This document shows, piece after piece, positions 23,787 through 25,042 of a stretch of 25,042 bases of DNA (position 1 is its first letter; every line of letters begins with the position of its first letter). Location of the stretch: NCBI GenBank assembly GCA_002369325.1, contig DFDU01000015.1:1-25042 (forward strand), in the 5' to 3' direction. Under the pieces are notes generated by a model. It worked only from the letters and a program-made list of their open reading frames with translations. It had not been told where the DNA came from and did no database searches. A program made the translations under genes and the position numbers. Origin of the DNA: Lachnospiraceae bacterium UBA3820 (GTDB lineage Bacteria; Bacillota; Clostridia; Lachnospirales; Lachnospiraceae).

Positions 23787-25042
23787 TTAGAATAATCCTC
23801 CTAAGCCTCCTGATATAGAACCGGTCATATCCGACATAGAGCCGCTTACATCACCTAAGCCTCCCAATCCGCCGAGACCGCCTTCGGAAATAGTTGCAGC
23901 CTTTCCGATAATTCTTGTGATATAATCTCCCGCTCCGCTGAAAGTATGGATTACTTCCTGAAGATAGAACTGATTTTCCACATCCTTACCCAGGCCGGTA
24001 ATCTCTATAAATCTTCCGGGAACAAGCTCCGGTAATCCAATCAAATCCGCCTCAAGCGTACCGAAGCGGTAGCTCATATCCTCTATCAGATAATTTGCAC
24101 GATATGATGCATCATCCTTTGAAGAAGCAGTCGGATCTATAAATACTTTTTCAAGCTTTCCGACTATTCCCTTAGCCTTGCTTCCCTGACTTATTTTATT
24201 TGTAGACTTCTTCGAGGATGAGATAACCTTACCCTTTCCGGGATCAACATTTCTTACCTCAACCTTTCCGTAAAGTCCGGTTATATCATATTCAACATTT
24301 ATATTTCTCATACCCGTTTTAACTCCGAGTGCCATATATGGTGCCGTGTCACTCTTTGCCGGACGGAATATCAATTCTCCGCCGAGTACAAAAAAATCAT
24401 AATTAAAACGCTTTGCGGCTCTTACAAAAAATTCATAATCGCTCTCACCAACCATTTCAACCGTATATACTTCAGAGCTTTGCTGATTTGTTCCGCCTGC
24501 TGCGCCTGTTACTCCACCGGCTGCGCCCGTTGCACCGCCTGCCGCATTTGTAACATCCGATCCGCCGGCACTTTCAAGTGCGCCCGAGGCAAGTCCTCCT
24601 GCTGCTCCCATAAGTCCGCCTCCGCCTGTTGCATTCATCTGTCCGTCCGGAGTATCCGAAATCTTGGTACCCTTTATAACTCCCTCTGAAGAAAGCGATA
24701 TATAAGGCTCAGATGCCATTATCTCCTTCAATGCACCGGAATAGGTTTTTGCCTTAAGCTGCTTAGCGGAGTTATTTGTCATCATAATTCCTTTTATATC
24801 CATGGCCGTTACCATAACGCCGGGAACTTCATCCTCTTCATATATGAAATTGACCTTTGCTATAAAACCGCGAAAAACCTCACGCACGCTGGAGCCGTAA
24901 CCTGCATAGATAACTACGCTTGATCCAAGGAGTACATATTTCTTAAATCTGTCAAAGACAAATGTACCCTCAACCATATCATATACGTTATAGAGTACAA
25001 AGCTTGCCATACTTGCTTCAAAGCCTGCCGAAAGCTCTATAC
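23787..25042 (-). CDS. gp27-like hub protein (VgrG N-terminal / late control D type), 5' end cut by window edge
   Basis: The frame stays open past the ATG at 25008-25010 to the right edge, reading IELSAGFEASMASFVLYN. That looks like interior gp27/VgrG sequence, so the true start is outside the window. At least 418 codons are seen. Recognisable parts are the FVLYNVYD opening strand, the VFRGFIAKVNFIYEE and VMVTAMDIKGIMM segment of the first barrel, and SDYEFFVRAAKRFNYDFFV with GGELIFRP in the second. A closing ...PGRFIEITGLG...FYLQEVIHTF region comes last. This is the central hub trimer that holds the spike below. An Ala/Gly/Thr-rich low-complexity insert interrupts it at 24490-24640, and the C-terminus is Gly-rich (ISGGLGGLF). 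The spike gene follows with no gap. Confidence 0.86.
   Translation of the reverse strand, partial: IELSAGFEASMASFVLYNVYDMVEGTFVFDRFKKYVLLGSSVVIYAGYGSSVREVFRGFIAKVNFIYEEDEVPGVMVTAMDIKGIMMTNNSAKQLKAKTYSGALKEIMASEPYISLSSEGVIKGTKISDTPDGQMNATGGGGLMGAAGGLASGALESAGGSDVTNAAGGATGAAGGVTGAAGGTNQQSSEVYTVEMVGESDYEFFVRAAKRFNYDFFVLGGELIFRPAKSDTAPYMALGVKTGMRNINVEYDITGLYGKVEVRNVDPGKGKVISSSKKSTNKISQGSKAKGIVGKLEKVFIDPTASSKDDASYRANYLIEDMSYRFGTLEADLIGLPELVPGRFIEITGLGKDVENQFYLQEVIHTFSGAGDYITRIIGKAATISEGGLGGLGGLGDVSGSMSDMTGSISGGLGGLF
24490..24640 (-). repeat. Ala/Gly low-complexity insert in the hub gene
   Basis: About 50 residues of GAAGG-type repeats (AAGGATGAAGGVTGAAGG) lie between the first and second barrel parts of the gp27-like protein. 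Local GC content is visibly higher than in the flanking sequence. It reads in frame, so it is an expansion and not a disruption; it probably forms a flexible surface loop. Confidence 0.7.

Noticed and set aside
24490..24640. GC-rich repeated units considered as a CRISPR array or other DNA-level repeat
   Set aside because: There are no constant repeats with variable spacers, and the stretch reads in frame as Ala/Gly repeats of the hub protein.

Overview
The window looks like a chromosomal stretch from a low-GC Firmicute. Codon use and protein style suggest a gut or rumen Lachnospiraceae-type Clostridium, but this is an inference and no marker gene is present to fix the taxon. Every gene I can support lies on the minus strand, so transcription runs from high to low coordinates. 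Both edge genes are cut by the window.

Region 1 (25042 to about 16072) is the baseplate and spike module of a phage-tail-like contractile injection system (CIS). In transcription order it holds a gp27-like hub protein (5' end outside the window), a separate gp5/gpV-like OB-fold and beta-helix spike, a gp25-like wedge protein, two baseplate-J-type wedge proteins (1011 and 715 aa), and a tail-protein-I-like protein. The set resembles Afp/PVC-type extracellular CIS loci. Sheath, tube, PAAR tip, tail fibre, cap and portal/capsid genes are absent from the window; sheath and tube would be expected beyond the right edge.

Region 2 (about 16033 to 14463) is a regulatory-looking insert in the same operon: a STAS anti-anti-sigma-type protein, a membrane-anchored GHKL ATPase of histidine-kinase type with no recognisable phospho-acceptor His, and an 86-aa orphan.

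Region 3 (14414 to 3111) holds two paralogous two-lobed AAA+ ATPases (Afp15-like; 850 and 730 aa) flanking a 2155-aa protein. That protein has an Asn/Gln/Glu-rich N-terminal third and a body built from about six diverged helical repeats. I recognise no known family in it. It is the best candidate in the window for a new cargo or giant structural component.

Region 4 (3110 to 1) holds a tandem GNAT acetyltransferase, a 77-aa orphan, a decapitated DUF218 (YdcF/SanA-like) remnant, a terminator, and the first 355 codons of another coiled-coil protein. That protein also begins MDNNY and seems to share a helical module with the giant protein.

Three intergenic gaps (upstream of gp25, of the GNAT and of the left-edge gene) share a 14-bp sequence, TGACnnTTwTGTGA on the minus strand, 11-12 bp before a -10-like box. 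This suggests a common regulator linking the baseplate operon with the genes downstream of the second ATPase.
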